Positions 7,562 through 15,655 of a stretch of 24,803 nt of DNA are shown one piece after another. The notes under the pieces are model-generated. The model was not told where the DNA came from. It ran no database searches and saw only the letters and a program-made list of their open reading frames with translations. The position numbers and the translations under genes were made by a program. The stretch's first letter is position 1. Each line of letters opens with the position of its first letter. Origin of the DNA: B120-G9 sp034659895 (lineage in GTDB: Bacteria; Zixibacteria; MSB-5A5; GN15; FEB-12). The stretch spans positions 1 to 24,803 of the forward strand of contig JAYEIF010000035.1 in the NCBI GenBank assembly GCA_034659895.1, written 5' to 3'.

Positions 7562-8925
7562 TGCTGAACAAGAAGGTAAAAACAGCATATTTTTGTTCCC
7601 AGTGTGGAGCTGAACACCCTCGTTGGCAGGGTCAATGTCGCGAGTGTAAGCAATGGAACACCCTTGTAGAGGAAAAGACAGAGCTATCACATCGGAAAGT
7701 GACTGGCCGCGGTTTGTCTGTGGAGAAGTATGCCCTGCCGGATGTTAATATTGAATCGATGCAGGGATACCACAGCGGCATAAGTGAATTCGATCGTGTA
7801 TTAGGTGGTCAATTACTTCCCGGGTCGGCTATTTTGATAGGTGGAGAACCAGGAATTGGGAAATCAACTTTGTTGCTTCAAGTTGCGGGGACCTACTCCG
7901 ATCAAGGTTTGAAAGTTGCTTATATTACTGCGGAGGAATCTCCGGCTCAGATAAAAAAGCGTGCCAAGCGATTAGGTGTGGCAGGAGAAAACATAACTGT
8001 TGTTAATACAACTTCGCTTGAGGATATAACGTATGTTATTAGTGAAGAATCATTTGGAGTTGTGCTGATTGATTCAATTCAAACTGTAGCTTCAACAGCT
8101 CTTGATTCTCCACCCGGCACCGTTGGGCAAGTACGCGAGATAGCTCACCAGTTAATTCTACAGTCTCGCTCGAAAGGTTTTGCACTGTTTTTGATTGGGC
8201 ATGTTACCAAGGATGGTATCGTAGCTGGTCCAAAGTTGTTGGAGCACATGGTTGACACTGTAATATACTTCGAAGGAGACAATAGTCATCTGTATCGTAT
8301 TCTAAGAGCTACCAAGAACCGCTTTGGCTCAGTGTCAGAGATAGGATTGTTTGAAATGCTGTCTGAGGGGCTTGTGGAAGTAGCTAATCCATCATCATTA
8401 TTCCTGTCTGATCACAATGATGAACTTCGCACTGGCTCGGTCGTAACGAGTGTTTGTCAGGGACAACGTCCAATTTTGGTGGAAATCCAAGCTCTGGTTT
8501 CAACTTCTGGTTACGGCAATCCACAACGAGTCGCTGGTGGGATAGATAACAAGCGATTGGCGCTGTTGCTGGCTATCTTAGAAAAACGAGGTGGTTTTCC
8601 AATGGAAGCTAACGATGTTTTCGTCTCGGTCGCTGGTGGATTGCGCTTATCAGAGCCGGCGTTAGATTTGCCATTTCTCGTGGCGTTGGTGTCATCTGTG
8701 TTAAACCGTTCAGTCGATGCTAAAACACTTGTTGTGGGTGAAGTTGGTCTCTCAGGTGAAGTGCGAGGTATTACTATGATTGATCGTCGCATTGTGGAGG
8801 CTCGTAAAATGGGGCTACAAACAGTGATTGGTCCCAAAACTAATCTGTCAAAAATCGATGATACAGATATTAAGATTGTCGGTGTGGGGACTTTGCAAGA
8901 AGCATTGGATATTATTCTGGGTTAG
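7561..8925 (+). CDS. radA: DNA repair protein RadA (Sms)
   Basis: RadA is a RecA-like, DnaB-related helicase that drives branch migration during homologous recombination. The 454-residue product has an N-terminal zinc finger (C12, C15, C26, C29), Walker A GGEPGIGKS (94-102, K101), Walker B GVVLIDS (166-172) and the RadA-specific KNRFG motif (252-256). It ends in a Lon-protease-like domain from about 280. The length is normal. TTG at 7558 adds one residue; I prefer the ATG at 7561, which overlaps the mlaF stop as TGATG. tgt begins 6 bases after its stop. Confidence 0.96.
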   Translation: MLNKKVKTAYFCSQCGAEHPRWQGQCRECKQWNTLVEEKTELSHRKVTGRGLSVEKYALPDVNIESMQGYHSGISEFDRVLGGQLLPGSAILIGGEPGIGKSTLLLQVAGTYSDQGLKVAYITAEESPAQIKKRAKRLGVAGENITVVNTTSLEDITYVISEESFGVVLIDSIQTVASTALDSPPGTVGQVREIAHQLILQSRSKGFALFLIGHVTKDGIVAGPKLLEHMVDTVIYFEGDNSHLYRILRATKNRFGSVSEIGLFEMLSEGLVEVANPSSLFLSDHNDELRTGSVVTSVCQGQRPILVEIQALVSTSGYGNPQRVAGGIDNKRLALLLAILEKRGGFPMEANDVFVSVAGGLRLSEPALDLPFLVALVSSVLNRSVDAKTLVVGEVGLSGEVRGITMIDRRIVEARKMGLQTVIGPKTNLSKIDDTDIKIVGVGTLQEALDIILG

Positions 8926-8931
8926 AAAGTA

Positions 8932-10074
8932 ATGAGCGATTCGATATATACACCAATAACTACCGACGGCTCTGCCCGCCGCGGTGAGGTAACCACTGCT
9001 TATGGGACATTCCAAACGCCTGCATTCATGCCGGTTGGTACCTCAGGTGCAGTTAAGGCTCTTACATCCGAGGATCTCGAATCATGTGGGGCGGAGATTA
9101 TTTTAGGAAATACGTATCATCTCTATCTCAGGCCCGGAACCGAGATTGTCAAGTCGCAAGGTGGGCTTGCGAAGTTCAGCGGATGGAACAAGCCGACTCT
9201 GACTGATAGTGGAGGATACCAGGTGTTTTCACTGAAAGACACATCCAGTGTAACCGACGAAGGCGTTGAGTTTCGCTCGCACCACGATGGGTCCAGACAT
9301 ATGTTCACGCCGGAAAAGGTTATGGAAATTCAACACGCTATCGGAGCAGATATTATAATGACTTTTGATCAGTGTGTTCCCTATCCTGCTGATCATCAGC
9401 TTGCCGCTACCGGTGTCCGCCGCACCCACGAGTGGGCTTCTATCTGCCGAAATGTTCACAATCAGCTTTTGATGGATGAAGAAGGTCAACATCAATACCT
9501 TTTTGGGATTATACAGGGTTCGACATTTGAAGATCTTCGGACCGAGTCAGCCGAACAAATCGTTTCGCTCGATTTTCCCGGGTATGCTGTGGGTGGGTTG
9601 TCGGTAGGGGAGAGCAAGTATGAAATGGAGCGTATTCTCGCCCATACGGTTCAATATCTGCCTGAGAATAAACCGCGCTATCTTATGGGGGTTGGATATC
9701 CTGAAGATATCCTCATGGCTGTATCGCATGGAATCGATATGTTCGATTGTGTTTTGCCAACACGAAATGCTCGTACAGGGAACGTGTTTACATCAGAGGG
9801 ACAATTGACCTATCGCAATGCTGAGTATGCCAACGATGATCGCCCACTTGATCCCAACTGCGATTGTCAAGTATGTCGCCGTTACAGCCGTGCTTATCTC
9901 CGTCATCTTTATAATCAATCCGAAATCACCGGTATGGTACTGGCGACTTATCATTCAACTTACTTCTATCAAAATCTAATGCGGCAAATCCGCAAGGCGA
10001 TTGAGCAGAATCGCTTTGAGTCATTCCGAAAAGAATTTCTACATAAATATAGATTTGGCCTTGAAAGCGGTTGA
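8932..10074 (+). CDS. tgt: queuine tRNA-ribosyltransferase (TGT)
   Basis: Tgt swaps guanine 34 for preQ1 in the anticodon of tRNAs for Asn, Asp, His and Tyr, the base-exchange step of queuosine formation. The 380-residue product has catalytic D92 in LTDSGGYQVFSL, nucleophile D272 in FDCVLPTRNARTG, the GGLSVGE loop (221-227), and the zinc site CDCQVC (C310, C312, C315) with a later His (H341). Family length is normal. None of queA, queC, queD, queE or queF lies nearby, so preQ1 supply must come from elsewhere. I see no terminator after it; the next promoter begins at its stop codon. Confidence 0.96.
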   Translation: MSDSIYTPITTDGSARRGEVTTAYGTFQTPAFMPVGTSGAVKALTSEDLESCGAEIILGNTYHLYLRPGTEIVKSQGGLAKFSGWNKPTLTDSGGYQVFSLKDTSSVTDEGVEFRSHHDGSRHMFTPEKVMEIQHAIGADIIMTFDQCVPYPADHQLAATGVRRTHEWASICRNVHNQLLMDEEGQHQYLFGIIQGSTFEDLRTESAEQIVSLDFPGYAVGGLSVGESKYEMERILAHTVQYLPENKPRYLMGVGYPEDILMAVSHGIDMFDCVLPTRNARTGNVFTSEGQLTYRNAEYANDDRPLDPNCDCQVCRRYSRAYLRHLYNQSEITGMVLATYHSTYFYQNLMRQIRKAIEQNRFESFRKEFLHKYRFGLESG

Positions 10075-10098
10075 CTTTCTCTTAATAGAAAATATATT
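10071..10098 (+). promoter_or_regulatory. sigma70-like promoter for the aldehyde dehydrogenase gene
   Basis: TTGACT (10071-10076) and TATATT (10093-10098) lie 16 bases apart, a strong match by eye. The -35 overlaps the tgt stop codon. The predicted leader is about 88 bases, ending with GGAG (10183-10186) 6 bases before the ATG at 10193. Confidence 0.5.
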
Positions 10099-10192
10099 CC
10101 TTGGTTATATTGTCGGAGTGTGAATACATTCACAAGTCGATTAAAACGGTAAAGATAAGTTGTTGGAAGTAATAATCTTAATGGAGTAAGTT

Positions 10193-11683
10193 ATGAGTAG
10201 TCCTGAAGTGTTTAAGAATTTTATTAATGGCGAATGGGTTGATTCGAAGTCCGGTAAGACATACGAAAATCATAATCCCGCTGATACCAGCGATGTAGTT
10301 GGTATTTTTCAGAAGTCAAATGCTGATGATGTCAATGCTGCTATTGATGCTGCATCTGAAGCTTACAAAAAGTGGAGACTGTTTCCAGCTCCAAAGCGCG
10401 GTGAGATTCTCTATCGTATTGGAGCTCGTTTGACTCAAGACAAAGAAAAGCTCTCGCAGATTATGACGCGCGAGATGGGTAAAATTATTGATGAAACTCG
10501 TGGAGATGTACAGGAAGCAATCGATATGACTTTCTATATGGCTGGTGAAGGCCGTCGCCAGTTTGGTATAACAACACCATCCGAGATGCCCAATAAGTTC
10601 AACATGGCAATCCGTCAACCACTGGGTGTTTGCTCTTTTATTACACCATGGAATTTCCCAATGGCGATTCCCTCATGGAAAACTATGCCGGCACTAATCT
10701 GTGGCAATACTGTGGTTATCAAGCCAGCTACTGATACACCTGCTTCTGTGGTAAACTTTGCTCGAATCTGTCAGGAAGAAGGGCTTCCGCCGGGAGTATT
10801 AAACGTCGTTACAGGTTCAGGTGCGGCTCTTGGTGAGCCTTTGATGAAAAACCCAGCAGTCAAGATTGTTTCATTTACCGGTTCGACTGAAGTAGGTCGC
10901 AAAATATCAGAAACCTGTGCTACTGACTTCAAACATACCTGCCTTGAGATGGGCGGTAAAAATGTTCAGATAGTTATGGATGATGCTAACCTTGAACTTG
11001 CTGTCGATGGCGCTCTCTGGGGGGCATTTGGAACTACCGGCCAGCGTTGCACAGCTACCAGCCGGGTTATTTGCCATAAGGATATTGTTAAGAAATTCAC
11101 TGACGCTTTAGTTGAACGAGCCGAACAATTGAAAATTGGAAACGGTTTAGATAAATCTGTCCAGATGGGTCCCTGCATAAATGAAAGTCAACGCCAGACA
11201 GTTCTTAGCTATATTGAGATTGGCAAAAAGGAAGGTGCGAAGTTGGTTACCGGTGGTGAAAAAGTGACCGGTGGCGATTATGACAAGGGATATTTTGTAC
11301 AACCAACAGTGTTTGGGGATGTTACTCAAGATATGCGTATCTGGAAAGAAGAGATATTCGGCCCTGTGCTTGGTATTGGCGTTTTTGACAATCTTGATCA
11401 AGCCATCGAAATGGCTAATGATACTCCGTATGGTCTTTCAGCGTCGATCTTCACTCAGGATGTCAATAAAGCTTTTACTGCTATGCGTGATGTTTATACC
11501 GGCATCTTCTATGTTAATGCCCCAACAATAGGCGCAGAAACACATTTACCGTTTGGCGGCACCAAAGAGACCGGCAACGGTCATCGTGAAGCTTCTATGG
11601 CGGCGCTTGATGTGTTCAGCGAATGGAAGTCCTGCTATGTTGATTTCTCTGGTTCTTTGCAGCGGGCTCAGATTGATAACTAA
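10193..11683 (+). CDS. NAD(P)-dependent aldehyde dehydrogenase
   Basis: This 496-residue enzyme of the aldehyde dehydrogenase superfamily oxidises an aldehyde to a carboxylate. It has oxyanion-hole N154 in TPWNF, cofactor-binding K177 in VIKPA, the FTGSTEVG turn (228-235), general base E252 in LEMGGKN and catalytic C286 in GQRCTATSR. The C-terminal LPFGGTKETGNGHRE block is complete. The GTTGQRCTATSR and TIGAE segments resemble 2-oxoglutarate-semialdehyde and aminoadipate-semialdehyde type enzymes, but the substrate cannot be assigned. It has its own promoter, and 184 bases separate it from the next gene, so it may be transcribed singly. Confidence 0.93.
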   Translation: MSSPEVFKNFINGEWVDSKSGKTYENHNPADTSDVVGIFQKSNADDVNAAIDAASEAYKKWRLFPAPKRGEILYRIGARLTQDKEKLSQIMTREMGKIIDETRGDVQEAIDMTFYMAGEGRRQFGITTPSEMPNKFNMAIRQPLGVCSFITPWNFPMAIPSWKTMPALICGNTVVIKPATDTPASVVNFARICQEEGLPPGVLNVVTGSGAALGEPLMKNPAVKIVSFTGSTEVGRKISETCATDFKHTCLEMGGKNVQIVMDDANLELAVDGALWGAFGTTGQRCTATSRVICHKDIVKKFTDALVERAEQLKIGNGLDKSVQMGPCINESQRQTVLSYIEIGKKEGAKLVTGGEKVTGGDYDKGYFVQPTVFGDVTQDMRIWKEEIFGPVLGIGVFDNLDQAIEMANDTPYGLSASIFTQDVNKAFTAMRDVYTGIFYVNAPTIGAETHLPFGGTKETGNGHREASMAALDVFSEWKSCYVDFSGSLQRAQIDN

Positions 11684-11776
11684 GAGATGTGATTGGGAAT
11701 TAAAAAATTGGCACACTGTAAACACATATTGGGACACACCACTGGTTATTTTGCGCTGTACCTGATTGTATATATT

Positions 11777-11792
11777 TGGACGGCGTCGTCCA
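11777..11792. promoter_or_regulatory. short perfect inverted repeat upstream of the COG2403 gene
   Basis: TGGACG (11777-11782) and CGTCCA (11787-11792) flank the 4-base centre GCGT, giving a perfect 6-base palindrome in an AT-rich gap, directly before TATAAG (11793-11798). It may be an operator beside a -10 element or an RNA hairpin in the leader. No matching -35 was found at normal spacing. The remainder of the gap 11684-11867 shows no gene. Confidence 0.3.
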
Positions 11793-11867
11793 TATAAGAT
11801 GGGTGTAAATCGAGAATACTTTGAGTGAAATGTGTTACCTGATAATCTGAATAAGGAGAAATAAATC

Positions 11868-13232
11868 GTGGCTAAGAATAAGAAAAAGATAATCATTATG
11901 GGTGCCGCCGGGCGTGACTTTCATAATATCAATGTTTTATATCGCAATAATGCTGATGTTGAAATAGTTGCTATTACTGCTACTCAGATTCCGGATATTG
12001 TAGGTCGCAAATATCCTGCGGTTTTAGCTGGAAAACTTTATCCTGAAGGGATTCCAATTGTTGACGAATCCGAATTGCAAAATCTAATCAAGAAGCACAA
12101 AGTGGATGAGGTTGTGTTTTCGTATTCGGATGTTCCCTATCAATACATTATGGAAAAAGCGGCTTATGTTATGGCAGCTGGTGCTCGCTTTTCGATCGAG
12201 GGTAGCGACCCAACGATGATTAAGTCGAAAAAACCGGTTGTGGCTGTGTGTGCCGTTCGTACAGGTTGCGGAAAGTCTCAGACAACGCGCCGTGTCGCTG
12301 ACATACTTCAATCGCTGGGTAAGAAAGTGGTAGCTATTCGTCACCCTATGCCCTATGGCAATCTGGCCGATCAGGACTGCCAGCGTTTTGCAAAGCTTTC
12401 AGATCTTGATAAACATAAATGCACTATCGAGGAACGCGAAGAGTACGAACCTCACATTATGAATGATGTGGTTGTTTACGCTGGAGTTGACTATGAAATG
12501 ATTCTCCGCGAGGCAGAGAAAGAAGCCGATATCATTCTCTGGGATGGTGGCAACAACGATATGTCCTTCTATAAGCCGGACCTGACAATAACAGTCGTCG
12601 ATCCACACAGGGTAGGTCATGAACTCTCTTACTATCCTGGGCAGGTGAACCTACTTCTTGCTGATGTAGTAGTAATTAATAAAATCGATTCGGCTGATAT
12701 AGAAGATATCAGTCAGTTGCGGCAGAATATTGCGGAATACAATCCGAATGCGGTTGTTGTCGATGCCGCTTCGCCGCTTAATGTCGAAAATGGCTTAAAA
12801 ATCAAAGGGAAAAAGGTGCTGGTTGTAGAGGATGGCCCAACACTGACTCATGGCGAAATGGCTTTTGGGGCAGGTGTTGTTGCGGCAGAAAAGTATGGCG
12901 CCGCAGAACTTGTAGATCCTCGGCCTTATACTGTAAAGTCGATTACGAAAACCTATGAAAAGTATCCCAATATTGGTGTTCTGCTTCCCGCTATGGGATA
13001 TGGTAAGCAACAGGTTAAAGATCTCGAGACCACGATTAACAAAACCAAATGTGATCTGGTTATTCTCGCTACTCCGATTGACCTGAGTCGAATTATGAAT
13101 ATCAAGAAACCATCAGTGCGGGTTTCCTACAGTTTACAGGAGATTGGGACACCTGATTTACAATCAGTATTAGCTGAGTTTGTCGGTGGTAAGAAAAAGA
13201 GAACTAAGAAAACAGGTACTTCAAAGAAATAG
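11868..13232 (+). CDS. COG2403-type GTPase, cyclic-2,3-diphosphoglycerate-synthetase-like
   Basis: The 454-residue product resembles methanogen cyclic 2,3-diphosphoglycerate synthetase and the bacterial 'predicted GTPase' group COG2403. An N-terminal Rossmann-like part (KKIIIMGAAGRDFHNIN, residues 6-22) is followed by Walker A AVRTGCGKSQTT (129-140, K136). Next come a Walker B-like IILWDGGNND (222-231) and NKID (271-274), the GTP-type base motif. The last 15 or so residues are Lys/Thr rich. Start is GTG, chosen because AAGGAG (11853-11858) lies 9 bases before it. A carbamate kinase follows beyond a hairpin. Whether the bacterial protein makes cyclic DPG is unknown; the methanogen activity should not be transferred without test. 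Confidence 0.8.
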   Translation: MAKNKKKIIIMGAAGRDFHNINVLYRNNADVEIVAITATQIPDIVGRKYPAVLAGKLYPEGIPIVDESELQNLIKKHKVDEVVFSYSDVPYQYIMEKAAYVMAAGARFSIEGSDPTMIKSKKPVVAVCAVRTGCGKSQTTRRVADILQSLGKKVVAIRHPMPYGNLADQDCQRFAKLSDLDKHKCTIEEREEYEPHIMNDVVVYAGVDYEMILREAEKEADIILWDGGNNDMSFYKPDLTITVVDPHRVGHELSYYPGQVNLLLADVVVINKIDSADIEDISQLRQNIAEYNPNAVVVDAASPLNVENGLKIKGKKVLVVEDGPTLTHGEMAFGAGVVAAEKYGAAELVDPRPYTVKSITKTYEKYPNIGVLLPAMGYGKQQVKDLETTINKTKCDLVILATPIDLSRIMNIKKPSVRVSYSLQEIGTPDLQSVLAEFVGGKKKRTKKTGTSKK

Positions 13233-13246
13233 AATGGCAAATTAAT

Positions 13247-13268
13247 CGGGCTGATGAAAATCAGCCCG
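13247..13268 (+). terminator. hairpin after the COG2403 gene, weak intrinsic terminator or attenuator
   Basis: CGGGCTGA (13247-13254), loop TGAAAA, and TCAGCCCG (13261-13268) make a perfect 8-base, GC-rich stem. Only three T follow, so termination may be partial. It lies 15 bases after the COG2403 stop and about 40 bases before the carbamate kinase start, so it could tune read-through into the downstream operon. Confidence 0.55.
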
Positions 13269-13307
13269 TTTGCTATTGAGGATTCTGATCTGGAAATTGC
13301 TGAAGCT

Positions 13308-14258
13308 ATGAATATTCAGAAAACAGCGGTGATTGCCCTTGGCGGGAATGCCATTACTCGACCTGATTTGGAGGATACGATTGCCAATCAGTTTGCCAAT
13401 ACGCGTCGATCACTCGATGGAATTGTCGAATTGGCTCGAGAGGGTTATGGACTTGTAGTAACTCACGGCAATGGTCCTCAGGTAGGCAATAGCTTGCTTC
13501 GGACCGAGTTGTCTCGCAGCAAGACGCCCATTCTTCCTTTGGGTGTGCTGGTTGCCGATACTGAAGGCGGCATGGGTTATATGATAGAGCAATCGTTGCA
13601 GAATCGACTCAAAGCTGAAGGAATTGACCGACCTGTTACAACAATCATTACCCAAGTTGTGGTTGATCAGAAAGATCCTGCTATACTTAATCCCACCAAA
13701 TATATCGGGCAATTTTATAGTTCCGAGGAAGCGAAAAAGTACCAAGAAACCCGCGGTTGGATAATGAAAAAGGATTCTGACCGTGGTTGGCGGCGAGTTG
13801 TACCGTCACCAATGCCAATAAAGACAGTCCCTGGAGAAATCATTCGTCAATTGGTACAGCAGGGAACGATAGTGATTGCGGCTGGTGGAGGGGGAATTCC
13901 GGTATACATTGATGATGATGGTAATTATGATGGTATTGATGCCGTAATTGATAAAGATCGAGCCTCAGCCGTATTAGCTCGAGAGGTAGATGCTGACATT
14001 TTGTCAATCTTGACTTCTGTGAAATGTGCGTCACTTAATTTCGGCAAGACAAATCAAAGAGATCTTGGGCAGGTTACACTGTCAGAGATGGAAAAATATA
14101 TCAAAGAAGGCCATTTCCCGCCCGGTTCAATGGGGCCGAAGGTAGAAGCGGCTATGCAATTTATGAGAAATGGTGGTAAGATGGTAACAATTTCCTCGTT
14201 GAAGGATGCACAGAAGGCAGTTCATGGCCAGATAGGAACGAGGATTATACCGGATTAG
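13308..14258 (+). CDS. arcC: carbamate kinase
   Basis: Carbamate kinase interconverts ADP plus carbamoyl phosphate with ATP plus carbamate. The product has the family motifs IALGGNAI (residues 9-16), VTHGNGPQVGNSLLR (51-65), AGGGGIPV, the DKDRASAVLA nucleotide segment and SMGPKVEAA near the C-terminus. From ATG 13308 it is 316 residues, the usual length. An upstream in-frame ATG at 13254 would add 18 residues, but it sits inside the hairpin and the added residues are not family-like. No arginine deiminase or carbamoyltransferase is present, so the source or fate of carbamoyl phosphate is unknown. The next gene starts 2 bases after its stop. Confidence 0.94.
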   Translation: MNIQKTAVIALGGNAITRPDLEDTIANQFANTRRSLDGIVELAREGYGLVVTHGNGPQVGNSLLRTELSRSKTPILPLGVLVADTEGGMGYMIEQSLQNRLKAEGIDRPVTTIITQVVVDQKDPAILNPTKYIGQFYSSEEAKKYQETRGWIMKKDSDRGWRRVVPSPMPIKTVPGEIIRQLVQQGTIVIAAGGGGIPVYIDDDGNYDGIDAVIDKDRASAVLAREVDADILSILTSVKCASLNFGKTNQRDLGQVTLSEMEKYIKEGHFPPGSMGPKVEAAMQFMRNGGKMVTISSLKDAQKAVHGQIGTRIIPD

Positions 14259-14260
14259 GA

Positions 14261-15655
14261 ATGTGCAAGTTGTCGCAGGAAGTGGTAGAAGCGATACTTG
14301 AAAAAGGTCGTATATATGAAGTCGGAGGCGTAGTCCGAGATCGAATGATGGGCAGATCAGAAGCCGATCACGACCGTGATTATTTAGTAACGGGCATTCC
14401 TTTTGAGGATATAGTCCGTATTTTAAGTCCCCATGGAAAGGTAAGTCTGGTGGGACGCAGCTTTGGTGTTATTAAATTCACCAAGTTTTTCTCTAACCAA
14501 CCAGTAACATTTGATATTAGTCTTCCACGCACAGAACACTCCACCGGAATTTCTCATAAAGACTTTGACGTGCGTTATAATCCTTCTCTGTCGATTGAAG
14601 AGGATTTGGTGCGCCGTGATTTCACTGTCAATGCTATGGCTTGGAGTTTAGATAATGATGAATTAGTTGATCCTCTTAGTGGTCGGATTGACTTAGAAAC
14701 ACGTCAGTTGCGTATGGTCTATCCGGAATCATTTCTGGATGATCCTTTGCGTATGATGCGAGCTGTCCAGTTTGCGGCACGGTTTGAGTTTACTATTGAA
14801 AATAAAACATATTCCGCTCTTTGTAAGAATGCTCATCTTATCGAAACAGTTTCCAAAGAGCGAGTAGCTGAGGAACTTAACAAGCTGCTTACTCTGGCTG
14901 GTAAACCATCGATTGGTTTTCATTTGATGGAGTCAACAGGACTTCTCAAATTTGTCCTTCCAGAGTTGCAGCTATGTGTAGGTATTAACCAGCCCGGAGG
15001 GTATCATAAATATGATGTATTTGAGCATATCCTCCACACTGTTGATGCTTGTCCTCCAAAACTTAGCCTGCGCTTGGCGGCTGCCTTTCATGATATTAAT
15101 AAACCACAGACCAAACGTATCATTAGTAATGGAGCTACTTTCTACGGACATGAAACCCATAGCGCCAGGACAGCGCTAAACGTAATGAAACGTTTGCGAT
15201 ATTCCCATGATCTTGCTGATAAAGTTGCAACCCTTGTCGAACGTCATATGTTTACTACCGATGTGAGTCCTAAGGGATTGCGAAGGCTGGTTAAACGAGT
15301 AGGAGTGCCACTGATATTCGATCTGCTTGATCTACGGCGAGCTGATGTTGTTGCTCAGGGTATGGGAGGCACAACCGAAGATGTTGACCAATTTGAAAAA
15401 GATATTCGTGAGGAGCTTAACAATAAACCGCCATTTTCTCTGCGAGATCTGGCTATCAATGGTGATGACATTATGCAATTGTTTGAGATTGAGCCAAGTC
15501 ATACAGTAGGATTGATATTAGATCATCTTCTTGAACATGTCCTGGATCATCCAGAGTTCAACACGGTTGACAAACTGAAGGAGATTGCTATGGAGTTTCA
15601 TGGGTCATTAAAAGATAATTCAAATAACATTAGTAATAAGGGAAAAAACGTATGA
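14261..15655 (+). CDS. cca: tRNA nucleotidyltransferase (CCA-adding type) with HD domain
   Basis: This class II nucleotidyltransferase-fold protein probably adds or repairs the CCA end of tRNA. Poly(A) polymerase is the alternative, as the two cannot be separated safely by eye. The 464-residue product has YEVGGVVRD (19-27), catalytic DRD (D38, D40), RRDFTVNAMAW (118-128) and DPLRMMRAVQFAARFEF (161-177). A C-terminal HD phosphohydrolase domain with H277-D278 follows (AAAFHDINKP). The ATG follows the arcC stop almost directly, with little room for a ribosome site. Its last codons overlap the sucC start as ATGA, an odd junction between tRNA maturation and the TCA cycle. Confidence 0.88.
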   Translation: MCKLSQEVVEAILEKGRIYEVGGVVRDRMMGRSEADHDRDYLVTGIPFEDIVRILSPHGKVSLVGRSFGVIKFTKFFSNQPVTFDISLPRTEHSTGISHKDFDVRYNPSLSIEEDLVRRDFTVNAMAWSLDNDELVDPLSGRIDLETRQLRMVYPESFLDDPLRMMRAVQFAARFEFTIENKTYSALCKNAHLIETVSKERVAEELNKLLTLAGKPSIGFHLMESTGLLKFVLPELQLCVGINQPGGYHKYDVFEHILHTVDACPPKLSLRLAAAFHDINKPQTKRIISNGATFYGHETHSARTALNVMKRLRYSHDLADKVATLVERHMFTTDVSPKGLRRLVKRVGVPLIFDLLDLRRADVVAQGMGGTTEDVDQFEKDIREELNNKPPFSLRDLAINGDDIMQLFEIEPSHTVGLILDHLLEHVLDHPEFNTVDKLKEIAMEFHGSLKDNSNNISNKGKNV

